From contig JAUMUG010000006.1 in assembly GCA_030530775.1 (NCBI GenBank), forward strand, positions 74,645 through 138,644: DNA of 64,000 bases, in the 5' to 3' direction. This document shows, one piece after another, positions 36,423 to 45,200 of this stretch (the first letter of the stretch is position 1; the number at the start of each line of letters is the position of its first letter). Under the pieces are notes generated by a model that was not told the origin of the DNA, did not search any database, and saw only the letters and a program-made list of their open reading frames with translations. The translations under genes and the position numbers were made by a program. Origin of the DNA: Lautropia sp. (GTDB lineage: Bacteria; Pseudomonadota; Gammaproteobacteria; Burkholderiales; Burkholderiaceae_E).

Positions 36423-37772
36423 ATGACCGTCATCGGGTTGGTTATCGTCATTGCATTCATCGTGCTGAGCACGTCGAAGCTCAAATGGCATCCGTTTCTG
36501 GTGCTGATTCTGGCGGCTTTCCTGACGGCTTTTTTCTATGGCATGCCGCTGTCGAAAATCGCCGACTCCGTGGGTACGGGCTTTGGCAGCATTCTCGGCA
36601 ATATCGGTCTGGTGATCGTGTTCGGCACCATCATCGGCCTGGTGATGGAGCGAACCGGTGCGGCCGTGGTCATGGCCGAATCGGTCATCCGCGTGCTGGG
36701 CGATCGTTTTCCCACGCTCACCATGTCGATCATCGGTGCGATCGTGTCGGTGCCGGTGTTCTGCGACTCGGGCTATGTCATTCTCAATTCGCTGAAAGAA
36801 TCGCTGGCCGAGCGCCTGAAAGTGTCCTCGGTGGCGATGAGCGTGGCGCTGGCCACCGGTCTGTATGCGACCCATACTTTCGTGCCACCCACGCCGGGGC
36901 CGATTGCCGCGGCCGGCAATCTGGGCCTGGGTGACCGTCTGGGGCTGGTGATCCTGATGGGCCTGGTGGTGTCGATCGTGTCCATCCTGGCAGGATGGCT
37001 GTGGGCGGGGCGGTTCATTCACGAGCAACCGCAGGCAGAAGAGGCCATCCCGGTGGCGGAAGAGTCTGCTTCCGCGGACCGGAGCCGTTATGGCGGGATG
37101 CCTTCGACCCCGATGGCCTTCATGCCGATCGTTCTACCCATCGTCCTGATCTGCATCGGTTCCGTGGCCGCCTTCCCGTCGCGGCCGCTGGGTGAGGGCG
37201 GGGCGTTCGTACTGTTTTCTTTCCTGGGCAAACCGCTCTGCGCATTGCTGATCGGTATGTTCGCCGCTTTTCTGCTGATTCGTGGTGAAGAAAAATCCAG
37301 GCACATCAGTACGCTGATCGGTCAGGGCCTGGTGCTTGCTGCCCCGATTCTGCTGATCACCGGGGCGGGGGGCGCCTTTGGCGCCGTCATCAAGGAAACA
37401 CCCGTCGGTGCCTATCTGGGGGCGACACTGTCCAGTCTCGGTATGGGCGTGTTCATGCCTTTCGTCGTCGCGGCCGCACTCAAGTCGGCACAGGGCTCCA
37501 GTACGGTGGCGCTGGTCACCACCTCTACGCTGGTGGCGCCGATGCTGGCATCGATCGGCCTGGACAGCGATATGGGTCGGGTGCTTTGTGTGATGGCGAT
37601 CGGTGCAGGCGCCATGACCGTCTCGCATGCCAATGACTCATTTTTCTGGGTGGTGACGCAATTCTCACGGATGAGCGTGCCGCAGGCGCTGCGGGCACAG
37701 ACTGCCGCCACCGCCGTTCAGGGTGTCACCGGCATCATCGTCGTCTGGCTGCTGAGCCTGATTCTTTTGTAA
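36423..37772 (+). CDS. GntP-family gluconate/organic acid permease
   Basis: Inner-membrane proton symporter of the GntP family (gluconate, and in some members other hydroxy acids). The 449-residue protein has about 12 hydrophobic segments and family motifs: KLKWHPFLVLILAAF near the start, GLVIVFGTIIGLVMERTGAA, VPVFCDSGYVILNSL, ATHTFVPPTPGPIAAAGNL and late AQGSSTVALVTTSTL and SHANDSFFWVV. The ATG at 36423 has GGGGG a few bases upstream; a GTG at 36411 is in frame. A polar cytoplasmic loop at about residues 200-225 is rich in Glu and Ser. No gluconate kinase or regulator gene adjoins, so the substrate is open. Confidence 0.88.
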   Translation: MTVIGLVIVIAFIVLSTSKLKWHPFLVLILAAFLTAFFYGMPLSKIADSVGTGFGSILGNIGLVIVFGTIIGLVMERTGAAVVMAESVIRVLGDRFPTLTMSIIGAIVSVPVFCDSGYVILNSLKESLAERLKVSSVAMSVALATGLYATHTFVPPTPGPIAAAGNLGLGDRLGLVILMGLVVSIVSILAGWLWAGRFIHEQPQAEEAIPVAEESASADRSRYGGMPSTPMAFMPIVLPIVLICIGSVAAFPSRPLGEGGAFVLFSFLGKPLCALLIGMFAAFLLIRGEEKSRHISTLIGQGLVLAAPILLITGAGGAFGAVIKETPVGAYLGATLSSLGMGVFMPFVVAAALKSAQGSSTVALVTTSTLVAPMLASIGLDSDMGRVLCVMAIGAGAMTVSHANDSFFWVVTQFSRMSVPQALRAQTAATAVQGVTGIIVVWLLSLILL

Positions 37773-37924
37773 AGTATTCCGGCACATTCTTCAGCGTGTT
37801 GCCCAATGTGCGGTGGGCTGGTCCAGGACGAGCAGACGGATGGGTGGTGGCCAGGTGAACCGCCCTGCCGATTTCCGAAGGGAAGCAGCAGAAGCGGCCC
37901 ATCGTGCTTCGCCGTTGTTCCGCT

Positions 37925-39064
37925 TCAACGTTTGCCGAATCGCTCCCGCCATTGCCCGGTGGCTGCATGCAGCCAGCGTTCGGGGTCACGGGTGGCGGGC
38001 GGGCGCAGCTGCAACGCCTGCGCTGCTGAATCGAGAATCGTGGCTGCATCGATCCGGCCCGAATCATCGATGCCGGGGGCGCCATTCTGCTTGGACAGCT
38101 TCTGGCCGTTGTCGCCCATCAGCAACGGCAGGTGCAGGTAGCGGGGCCTGGGGTAGCCCAACGCCTGCTGCAACAGTATCTGTCTGCCCGTCGAAGACAG
38201 CAGGTCGGCACCGCGCACGATATCGGTGACACCGGCTTCGCCGTCATCGACGACCACCGCCAGTTGGTAGGCCCAGAGGCCGTCGGCACGTCGTAATACA
38301 AAATCACCGCAGTCCTGTGCAGGGTGTTGCTGCTGTCTGCCGAGCCATCGGTCCTCGAAAGCCACTTGCTCGTCCGGCACTTTGAATCGCCAGGCACGCG
38401 GCTGCCGCCCCGGGGGCAGACCATTTCGGCAGGTGCCGAGGTAAGGGGTTTCGTCGCTGGAGACCGGAGCCAGTGGCGGACTGGTCTGCGGGTGCACCGG
38501 TCGATGTGGTCTGGATTCGGTTGGTGACTCCGGCGTCGGCGTCAAATGGGCTGGGTACAGAAGCGGGGAGCGGGAATGTACGAATGTGCTGCATGCAGAA
38601 TTCTGTGTTTCCCCGTGAAGCTTCGTTTCGCAACAATGCCTTTCGTTTGTGCGGCAGTCGATCGGAAGCAGCGCCCGGTATTCTCTTTCCCGTCGCCAGG
38701 CTTCCGAGATCTCCCGTCGGGTGCAGCCGCAGCCGTAGAGCCGGCCTTGTGCGTGCAGCCGCTCGAAGACGGCCTGATAGCGATCGACACGGGCCGATTG
38801 ATACCAGGGTGGCGCATCCCAGTGCAGGCCCAGAAAGTGCAATTGGTGGCGGATGCGGATATCGGAGCCGGGCTCAACCCGGGGGGGGTCGATGTCCTCG
38901 ATGCGCAGCAGCCAGAGCCCGTCATGGGCACGTGCATCCAGATAGCTGGCCAGTGCAGCCACCACCGAGCCGGCATGCAACGGTCCGCTGGGCGAAGGCG
39001 CGAAGCGGCCGATGTAGGCGGGGCGGCAGGCGTGCTTGTCGATCGCTTGTGGGCAGGGCAGCAT
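37925..39064 (-). CDS. gluQ: Glutamyl-Q tRNA(Asp) synthetase with large insert
   Basis: Truncated GluRS paralogue that attaches glutamate to queuosine in the tRNA-Asp anticodon. Catalytic motifs: RFAPSPSGPLHAGSVVAALAS (HIGH equivalent at 30-33), LRIEDIDPPR, IVRGADLL and KLSKQ (KMSKS equivalent, about 322-326). The zinc site is expected from C112, C114 (YGCGCTRREI), Y208 and C212 (YLGTCR). Between its two halves lies an insert of about 75 residues (roughly 131-206), rich in Pro, Ser, Thr and His with extra cysteines; normal GluQ proteins have about 15 there. Length 379 versus the usual 290-310. Starts 28 bases from the divergent flavodoxin gene. Whether the insert leaves the enzyme active cannot be judged from sequence. 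Confidence 0.88.
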   Translation of the reverse strand: MLPCPQAIDKHACRPAYIGRFAPSPSGPLHAGSVVAALASYLDARAHDGLWLLRIEDIDPPRVEPGSDIRIRHQLHFLGLHWDAPPWYQSARVDRYQAVFERLHAQGRLYGCGCTRREISEAWRREREYRALLPIDCRTNERHCCETKLHGETQNSACSTFVHSRSPLLYPAHLTPTPESPTESRPHRPVHPQTSPPLAPVSSDETPYLGTCRNGLPPGRQPRAWRFKVPDEQVAFEDRWLGRQQQHPAQDCGDFVLRRADGLWAYQLAVVVDDGEAGVTDIVRGADLLSSTGRQILLQQALGYPRPRYLHLPLLMGDNGQKLSKQNGAPGIDDSGRIDAATILDSAAQALQLRPPATRDPERWLHAATGQWRERFGKR

Positions 39065-39092
39065 AGGGGCTGAACGAAATCGAGGCGTGGCG

Positions 39093-39674
39093 ATGATACA
39101 GATACAGATTGTGGTGGCGTTTCATTCGGGCTACGGCCATACCCGCAAGCTGGCCGAGGCTGTGATGCTGGGGGCAAAGGCCGAAGCGGGGGCGACGGCC
39201 GTTCTGCTGGATGTTTCGAGCATCGATGAGGCGGGTTGGCGCTTGCTCGATGGCGCCGATGCCATAGTGTTCGGCGCACCCACTTACATGGGCGGGCCAT
39301 CGGCGCCCTTCAAGGCATTTGCCGATGCCAGCTCGAAGGTCTGGGGCGTGCAGGGCTGGAAGGACAAGGTCGGCGGCGGATTCACCTGCTCGATCAATAT
39401 GTGCGGCGACAAGCACGGCACGCTGCAATATCTGATGAATTTCGGCATGCAGCACGGCATGATCTGGGTCGGCACCGGTATGATGCCCGGCCATCCGGCC
39501 GGTGCGCCGGATCGGCTGAACCGGCTGGGTTCCTCGATCGGCGTGGCGGCACAGGCCGGCAACGTCTCGCCGGAGCTGGAGCCGCCGGTCGGGGACATCG
39601 ACACCGCCAACGCCTACGGTCGGCGCGTGGCCCGGCTGGCAATGCGGCTCAAGGCGTCAGAAGGGCCACGATGA
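39093..39674 (+). CDS. WrbA/flavodoxin-like NAD(P)H:quinone oxidoreductase
   Basis: Flavodoxin-fold FMN protein of 193 residues. Seen: phosphate-binding loop FHSGYGHTRKLAEAV, DGADAIVFGAPTYMGGPSAPFKAFADAS (FMN loop as in WrbA/NADPH-FMN reductases), then GWKDKVGGGFTC and a late YGRRVARLA. WrbA proteins reduce quinones by two electrons to limit redox cycling; by analogy this is a cytoplasmic quinone or FMN reductase. The ATG at 39093 with GAGG upstream matches the fold's start; the frame continues upstream into gluQ's leader. Its 3' end overlaps the convergent DUF456 gene by 26 bases. Confidence 0.85.
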   Translation: MIQIQIVVAFHSGYGHTRKLAEAVMLGAKAEAGATAVLLDVSSIDEAGWRLLDGADAIVFGAPTYMGGPSAPFKAFADASSKVWGVQGWKDKVGGGFTCSINMCGDKHGTLQYLMNFGMQHGMIWVGTGMMPGHPAGAPDRLNRLGSSIGVAAQAGNVSPELEPPVGDIDTANAYGRRVARLAMRLKASEGPR

Positions 39675-40143
39675 AGATGCCGATCATCAGGAAGCTGAGT
39701 GCGATCTTGGCCAGCATGCCGATGACCATGCCCAGCCAGGTGGCGATGCCGACGTTGCGGGCGCGAATCAGGTCGCGATCCACTATGTACTGACCGATCG
39801 CCGCGCCCAGCAGTGGCATGAACAGCAGGCCCCACAGGCCACTGAAAATTCCCGCAATGGTGCCGATCAGTGAGCCGATGATCGCCTCGCGGCTGGCACC
39901 GACTTTCTTGGCGCCCAGTATGCCGGCGATGTACTCCATCATCCAGGCAATGAGTGCGATTACGCCGCAGGCAATGACGGCACCAATGCTGATCACGGTG
40001 AAATCATCGATCCAGGCACCCAGCAGAATGCCGCCGAAGATGAGACCCACCCCTGGCAGGGCCGGGATGATGGTGCCGACGATGCCGGTGATGATCAGGG
40101 TGACGGTCAGAAACCAGAGCGTGATGGTCAGGGTAGTGGCCAT
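39649..40143 (-). CDS. DUF456 family membrane protein
   Basis: Small integral membrane protein of unknown function (164 residues). The sequence is almost all hydrophobic, with about four or five helices and the DUF456 pattern GTIIPALPGVGLIFGGILLGAW near the start, then EYIAGILGAKKVGASREAIIGSLIGTIAGIF with the conserved KKxGAS loop, and GPLLGAAIG-like MPLLGAAIGQYIVDRD. I took the ATG at 40143, since the longer frame upstream is basic and unlike the family. Convergent with, and overlapping by 26 bases, the WrbA-like gene. Nothing shows its role. Confidence 0.82.
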   Translation of the reverse strand: MATTLTITLWFLTVTLIITGIVGTIIPALPGVGLIFGGILLGAWIDDFTVISIGAVIACGVIALIAWMMEYIAGILGAKKVGASREAIIGSLIGTIAGIFSGLWGLLFMPLLGAAIGQYIVDRDLIRARNVGIATWLGMVIGMLAKIALSFLMIGIFIVALLTP

Positions 40144-40397
40144 GTCTGTGCAGAAGAAGACGAAAGAGGCTGGTCGGGGGTGGTGGTGATCGAGCCGAGC
40201 AGTGGCAGCGGTCGACCGGGTTGTCGGAGGCCGCTGCCAGATCGATTGGAGAGCCGAAAGACGGCGGATGATGCCGGTGGCCGGAGTCGAACGCCATGCC
40301 ATCGTTGGTACCATGGTATGACACTCTCTCGGGAGAGACGCCTCGGGCGTGGGGACGAGGCTCCCTGCGTATCGGCGCTGGGAACCCCGGTTTTCGA

Positions 40398-41201
40398 TCA
40401 GGCGCCCGTACCGGTCGGGGAGCTGCCGGCCGGGCGTACTTCGCGGGTGCCGAAATCTTGCTCCCAGCTGCCGGGCTGCAGATCGGTGGTCAAGGAGACA
40501 CGTCGGTCGAAGACGAACAGCTCGCCGTCCCAGTGTTTACCCCCAGTCTGCTCGAAGTAGTCAAGAATGCCACCATCGAGCTGCACCACGTTTTCATAGC
40601 CGTTGTCGGCCATCCAGAGCGCCGCCTTTTCGCAGCGGATGCCACCGGTGCAGTAGGTGACGATCCTCTTGCCGGCCAATGCCGGGCGGTGTGCCTCGAG
40701 CGCGGCGGGCAGCTCGGTGAATTTGCCGATGTGCGGGTCGATGGCGCCTCTGAAGCGGCCGACCTGCACCTCGAATTCGTTGCGGGTGTCGACGATGGCG
40801 ATCTCGCGGCCGTCGTCGTCATGGCCCTCGTCCAGCCAGCGGGCCAGCGTCCCGGGGGCCACCGTGGCGGCCCGGCCGTCGGCTGGCCGAATCTGCGGCT
40901 GCCGGAAGGTGATGGTCTCGCGTTTGATCTTGACCAGATAGCGGTTGAAGCTCTGTTCATCCGACAGGCTTTCCTTGACGTGCATGTCGGCCAGCTGCGG
41001 TATGCTGCGCAGCACGTCGACAAAGCCGCGGGCGGCTTCGACCGGTCCGCTGAGCATCAGATTGATGCCCTCGGGGGCCAGCAGGATGGTGCCGCGCATA
41101 TCGGCCTTTTTGCCGGCGTCGAGCAGCTGGCGGCGCAACTCGGGCAGCGCATCGAAATCGGTGAACTGGTAAGCGGCGAGGTTCAGGTATTTCTTGGGCA
41201 T
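40398..41201 (-). CDS. trhO: tRNA uridine(34) hydroxylase, rhodanese-type
   Basis: Oxygen-dependent tRNA U34 hydroxylase TrhO (formerly YceA), making ho5U in anticodons. The 267-residue protein has an N-terminal acylphosphatase-like domain (RGTILLAPEGINLMLSGP, SDEQSFNRYLVKIKRE) and a rhodanese domain with IVDTRNEFEVQVGRFRGAIDP and the active-site loop YCTGGIRCEKAALWM, whose first Cys is the catalytic one. Length is slightly short but complete. A TAGAAT box lies nine bases before the ATG. The C-terminus is Gly/Ser/Thr-rich (RPAGSSPTGTGA). It has no obvious operon partner. Confidence 0.92.
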   Translation of the reverse strand: MPKKYLNLAAYQFTDFDALPELRRQLLDAGKKADMRGTILLAPEGINLMLSGPVEAARGFVDVLRSIPQLADMHVKESLSDEQSFNRYLVKIKRETITFRQPQIRPADGRAATVAPGTLARWLDEGHDDDGREIAIVDTRNEFEVQVGRFRGAIDPHIGKFTELPAALEAHRPALAGKRIVTYCTGGIRCEKAALWMADNGYENVVQLDGGILDYFEQTGGKHWDGELFVFDRRVSLTTDLQPGSWEQDFGTREVRPAGSSPTGTGA

Positions 41202-41353
41202 GATCGGGTGATTCTAATCGTCTGCACGCATGTGCTCGTTGTGTCCGGTCTGATGCTTGCCGGCAGCGGTGTGTGCGGTCGTGACGCCAATGCCGGCACG
41301 CTCCCCCGAGGCTCTTCCGGATCGTCGAGGGGATGGGCGCGGTGCCTTTCCTT

Positions 41354-42082
41354 TCAGTGTCGGTGCTGCGGGCCGGTATGGCTCTGCTGCGGGCCAGGGT
41401 GGTTTTGCTGTTCGGGGCGTTCCGGCTCGTCCCTCGCCCTCTGCGAGTGATTGGCGTAGGTGGGCCAGCTGGGATAGTAATCTTCGGCTTGGTTGCCCCA
41501 GACCGACCAGCCGGGGCGGGGGCCACGGGCAAAGAGTTCGAGATATGGGCCGGGGCTGCAGGCTTCGATGATCGGGTAGAACTCTTCTGGCTTGCGTGAG
41601 TGCTCCCGCTTGCGGGTGGCCAGATAGTTGACCTGGGTGCGCCCGGGGGGCAGGGTGCGGGCGTGTTGGCCGCGCACACCGAACAACACCAGTTCCGTCA
41701 CGTTGCGAAAGTAAAAGCCCACCCCGCGACCGTCGGAGCCGCCGTCTTTACGAATCTTGTGCCAGACGAAGTTGCTTTTGTAGCTGAACCCCCAGGCCTG
41801 CAGTACCTGAATGCCCTCGGGCAGCAGTGCGTTCGGTACCCACAGATAGAGGTGCGCCGGGTCGGCAGCCAGATCGGCCACTGGCAGCGCCATGATCTCG
41901 CTCAGACCCATCGTGCCATAGCGTGCCAGCCGGTGATGTTCCGGTGCAACCTTGCCGGTGCGATTCTGAAACTGCCAGGGTGGGTCGGCCAGGATGGTGG
42001 CAAAACGTCGATGGCCATGCAGCGCCAGCAGGGCCTGTCCGGCTTCGGCACTTGGCTTGGCAGGGTTTGGGGCGCGGCTCAT
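41354..42082 (-). CDS. MT-A70 family N6-adenine methyltransferase
   Basis: SAM-dependent methyltransferase (242 residues) of the MT-A70 superfamily. The catalytic DPPW tetrad is at 33-36 (ATILADPPWQFQN), followed by YGTMGLSEIMALPVADLA, HLYLWVPNALLPEGIQVLQAWGF, WHKIRKDGGSDGRGVGFYFRNVTELVLFG and REHSRKPEEFYPIIEACSPGPYLELFAR, which match bacterial MT-A70 DNA methyltransferases. I chose the ATG at 42082 because the motif region begins soon after. No restriction endonuclease or specificity gene is near, so it looks solitary; RNA targets cannot be excluded. The C-terminal tail is rich in Gln, Pro and His. Divergent from dnaE, 136 bases apart. Confidence 0.88.
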   Translation of the reverse strand: MSRAPNPAKPSAEAGQALLALHGHRRFATILADPPWQFQNRTGKVAPEHHRLARYGTMGLSEIMALPVADLAADPAHLYLWVPNALLPEGIQVLQAWGFSYKSNFVWHKIRKDGGSDGRGVGFYFRNVTELVLFGVRGQHARTLPPGRTQVNYLATRKREHSRKPEEFYPIIEACSPGPYLELFARGPRPGWSVWGNQAEDYYPSWPTYANHSQRARDEPERPEQQNHPGPQQSHTGPQHRH

Positions 42083-42206
42083 GGGCGGACGGGACAGGTT
42101 CGGTCGACTCGGAGAGTTGCAAAAGCGCTTTGAGTTTATCCGAAAGCAGAAGGCGGCCGTCATGGTAGTGATGCGCTGCGAGGCCCTGCGACCGGGCAAG
42201 GGGAAC

Positions 42207-42212
42207 TACAAT
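42207..42212 (+). promoter_or_regulatory. -10 box placed for a leaderless dnaE transcript
   Basis: TACAAT followed by six bases (CGGCGG) and the ATG at 42219. The spacing is identical to that before rhlE. A transcript from this box would begin at about the start codon. Confidence 0.5.
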
Positions 42213-42218
42213 CGGCGG

Positions 42219-45200
42219 ATGACTGATCAGACTACATCATCGCACGATTCGGCAGCCGCCATGGCCGGGGTAGAGCCGACGACCTTGGCTCGCGATGCCG
42301 GTGCAGAGCCTGCGATACCGGCAGGCGGGACGGCGATCGTCGACTCGGGTGGGGATGCGGTGCTGGTCGACCCGGCGGTGGCGCCGTCGTCAGACCAGCG
42401 TGCTGCTTCGATCGCCGGTACCGAGGAGGGGGGGGGCGATACTGCAGCTACCGCGGCCGACACGGAGCAGGACGCGACAGCAGCCACCGACGTCACGGCC
42501 GAAACCGACGCCGGTCCTGGCTTCGTGCATCTTCGCCTGCGCTCCGAGTATTCGGTGGTGGATTCCATCGTCCGCATCGATGATGCGGTGGATGCGGCGT
42601 TGGCCGATGACCAGCCGGCTCTGGCGCTGTCGGATGCGTTCAACCTGTTTGGCTGGGTCAAGTTCTACAAGAAGGCGGCCGGCAAGGGCATCCAGCCGAT
42701 CTGTGCGGTCGATGTCTGGGTCAGCAATCTCGGGACCCCGGAGCGGCCCCATCGCCTGCTGCTGATTGCCGCCAGCAATGCAGGCTACCGGCGGCTCTGT
42801 GAGCTGATCTCCAAGGCCTGGCTCGAGAACGAGAAGGGCGGCCATGCCGAACTGCGGCCGGAGTGGTTGACGGCTGACAGCACGACCGGGCTGATCGCGC
42901 TGTCCGGCGCGGTCGGCGGCGAGGTCGGTCGACATCTGCTCGCCGGTAATCAGGACAAGGCACGGGCAGCGGCCCGGCATCTGGCCGAGGTTTTCCCGGA
43001 CGCCTTCTATCTGGAAGTGCAACGCGATGGCAGCCACGACGCCGAGACCTGTACCCGGGCCACGGCACGGCTGGCCGCCGAAATGGGTTTGCCGCTGGTG
43101 GCAACCCATCCGATCCAGTTTCTGGCCGCCGATGAGTTCCGTGCCCACGAGGCGCGGGTCTGTATCGCCGAAGGCGAGGTGCTGGCCGACCCGAAGCGGG
43201 TACGACGCTTCACGCCCGAGCAGTATTTCAAGACCCGTGCGCAGATGATGGCGCTGTTTGCCGATTTGCCGGCGGCGCTGGCCAACAGCGTCGAAATCGC
43301 CCGGCGCTGCGCGGTGACCCTGACGCTGGGCAAACCGCAGTTGCCGGTCTATGCCACACCCGAAGGCGTCAGCATCGAAGACTATCTGCGCCAGCAGGCG
43401 GCCGAAGGGCTTGTCCGACGGCTCGAGAAACTTTTCCCCGATCCGGCGGTACGCGCCGCGAAGCAGCCCGAGTACGATGCCCGTCTGCAGCGGGAGTGCG
43501 ACACGATCATCGGCATGGGCTTTCCCGGCTATTTCTTGATCGTGGCAGACTTCATTTGCTGGGCCAAGCAAAACGGTGTGCCGGTCGGGCCGGGCAGGGG
43601 CTCGGGTGCCGGTTCGCTGGTGGCTTTCGCGCTGGGCATCACCGATCTCGATCCCTTGCCCTACGCGCTGCTGTTCGAGCGTTTCCTGAACCCGGAGCGG
43701 GTGTCGATGCCCGACTTCGATATCGATTTCTGTCAGGACAAGCGTGGTCGGGTGATCGAGTACGTGCGGCGCAAGTATGGCCATGACGCCGTGTCGCAGA
43801 TCGCCACTTTCGGTACGATGGCCAGCAAGGCGGTGATCCGCGATGCCGGCCGAGTGCTGGATATGCCCTACAACTTCTGCGATCAGCTCTCCAAGCTGAT
43901 CCCGATCGAGCAGGCCAAGCCGCTGTCGCTGGACAAGGCGCTGAAGGCCGAGCCGGTTCTGGCCGAGCGGCTGGCCAATGAGGAAGAAGTGGCCGAACTG
44001 TTTGCGCTGGCCCGCCCGCTCGAAGATTTGACCCGCAACATCGGCATGCATGCCGGCGGCGTGTTGATCGCGCCGGGCAAGCTGACCGATTTCTGCCCGC
44101 TTTATCAGGCGCCCGGTACCTCCTCGGTGGTCAGCCAGTATGACAAGGATGATGTCGAGGCGGTCGGTCTGGTCAAGTTCGACTTTCTGGGCCTGCGCAA
44201 CCTGACCATCATCGATCTGGCGGTCGAGTACGTGAACCAGCGGCGTCAACGTGAAGGCCAAGCGCTGCTGGAACTCGATGAGCTGGGTTTCGATGATCAG
44301 GATGCTTACCAGATTTTGCGCGACGGCAATACGGTCGCCATCTTCCAGGTGGAATCGGATGGCATGAAAAAGCTGCTGCGCAAGCTGCAGCCCGACCGTT
44401 TCGAGGACATCATCGCGGTGCTGGCGCTCTATCGACCCGGGCCGCTCGGTTCCGGCATGGTCGATGACTTCATTCTGCGCAAGCGCGGCGAGCAGGAGAT
44501 CGATTATTTCCATCCCAACCTGAAGGACTGTCTGGAGCCGACTTACGGCGTCATCGTCTATCAGGAGCAGGTGATGCAGATCTCGCAGATCATCGCCGGC
44601 TATACCTTGGGTGGCGCCGATCTGCTGCGTCGGGCGATGGGCAAGAAAAAACCGGAGGAAATGGCCAAGCAGCGCCAGATCTTCATGGAGGGCGCCGAAA
44701 AGCTGGGTCAGGATCTGAATCTGGCCAGCCAGTTGTTCGACCTGATGGAGAAGTTCGCCGAGTACGGCTTCAACAAGTCGCATACGGCGGCCTATGCTGT
44801 CGTCACCTATCACACCGCCTGGCTGAAGGCACACTATCCGGCAGAATTCATGGCCGCCACGCTGTCTTCCGATATGGACGACACCGACAAGGTGCAGATC
44901 TTCGTGCGTGATGCGCAGCACAACAAAGTCGAGGTGCAGCTGCCGGACATCAACGATTCGGCCTATCGCTTCGAGCCGGCCGGCCCACGGGCGATCCGCT
45001 ACGGACTGGGCGGCATCAAGGGGTTGGGTCAGTCGGCCATCGAGAACATCGTCGAGGCCCGCCATCGGGGCGGCCCGTTCATCGATCTCTTCGATTTCTG
45101 CGAACGGATCGACCGGCGCCTGATCAATCGCCGTTCGATCGAGGCGCTGGTGCGTGCCGGAGCCTTCGACAAGCTGGACCGGGACCGGGCCAAGTTGATG

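Noticed and set aside
41202..41225. Third leaderless signal (TAGAAT before trhO)
   Set aside because: The spacing to ATG is nine bases rather than six and there is no -35; too weak to group with rhlE and dnaE.
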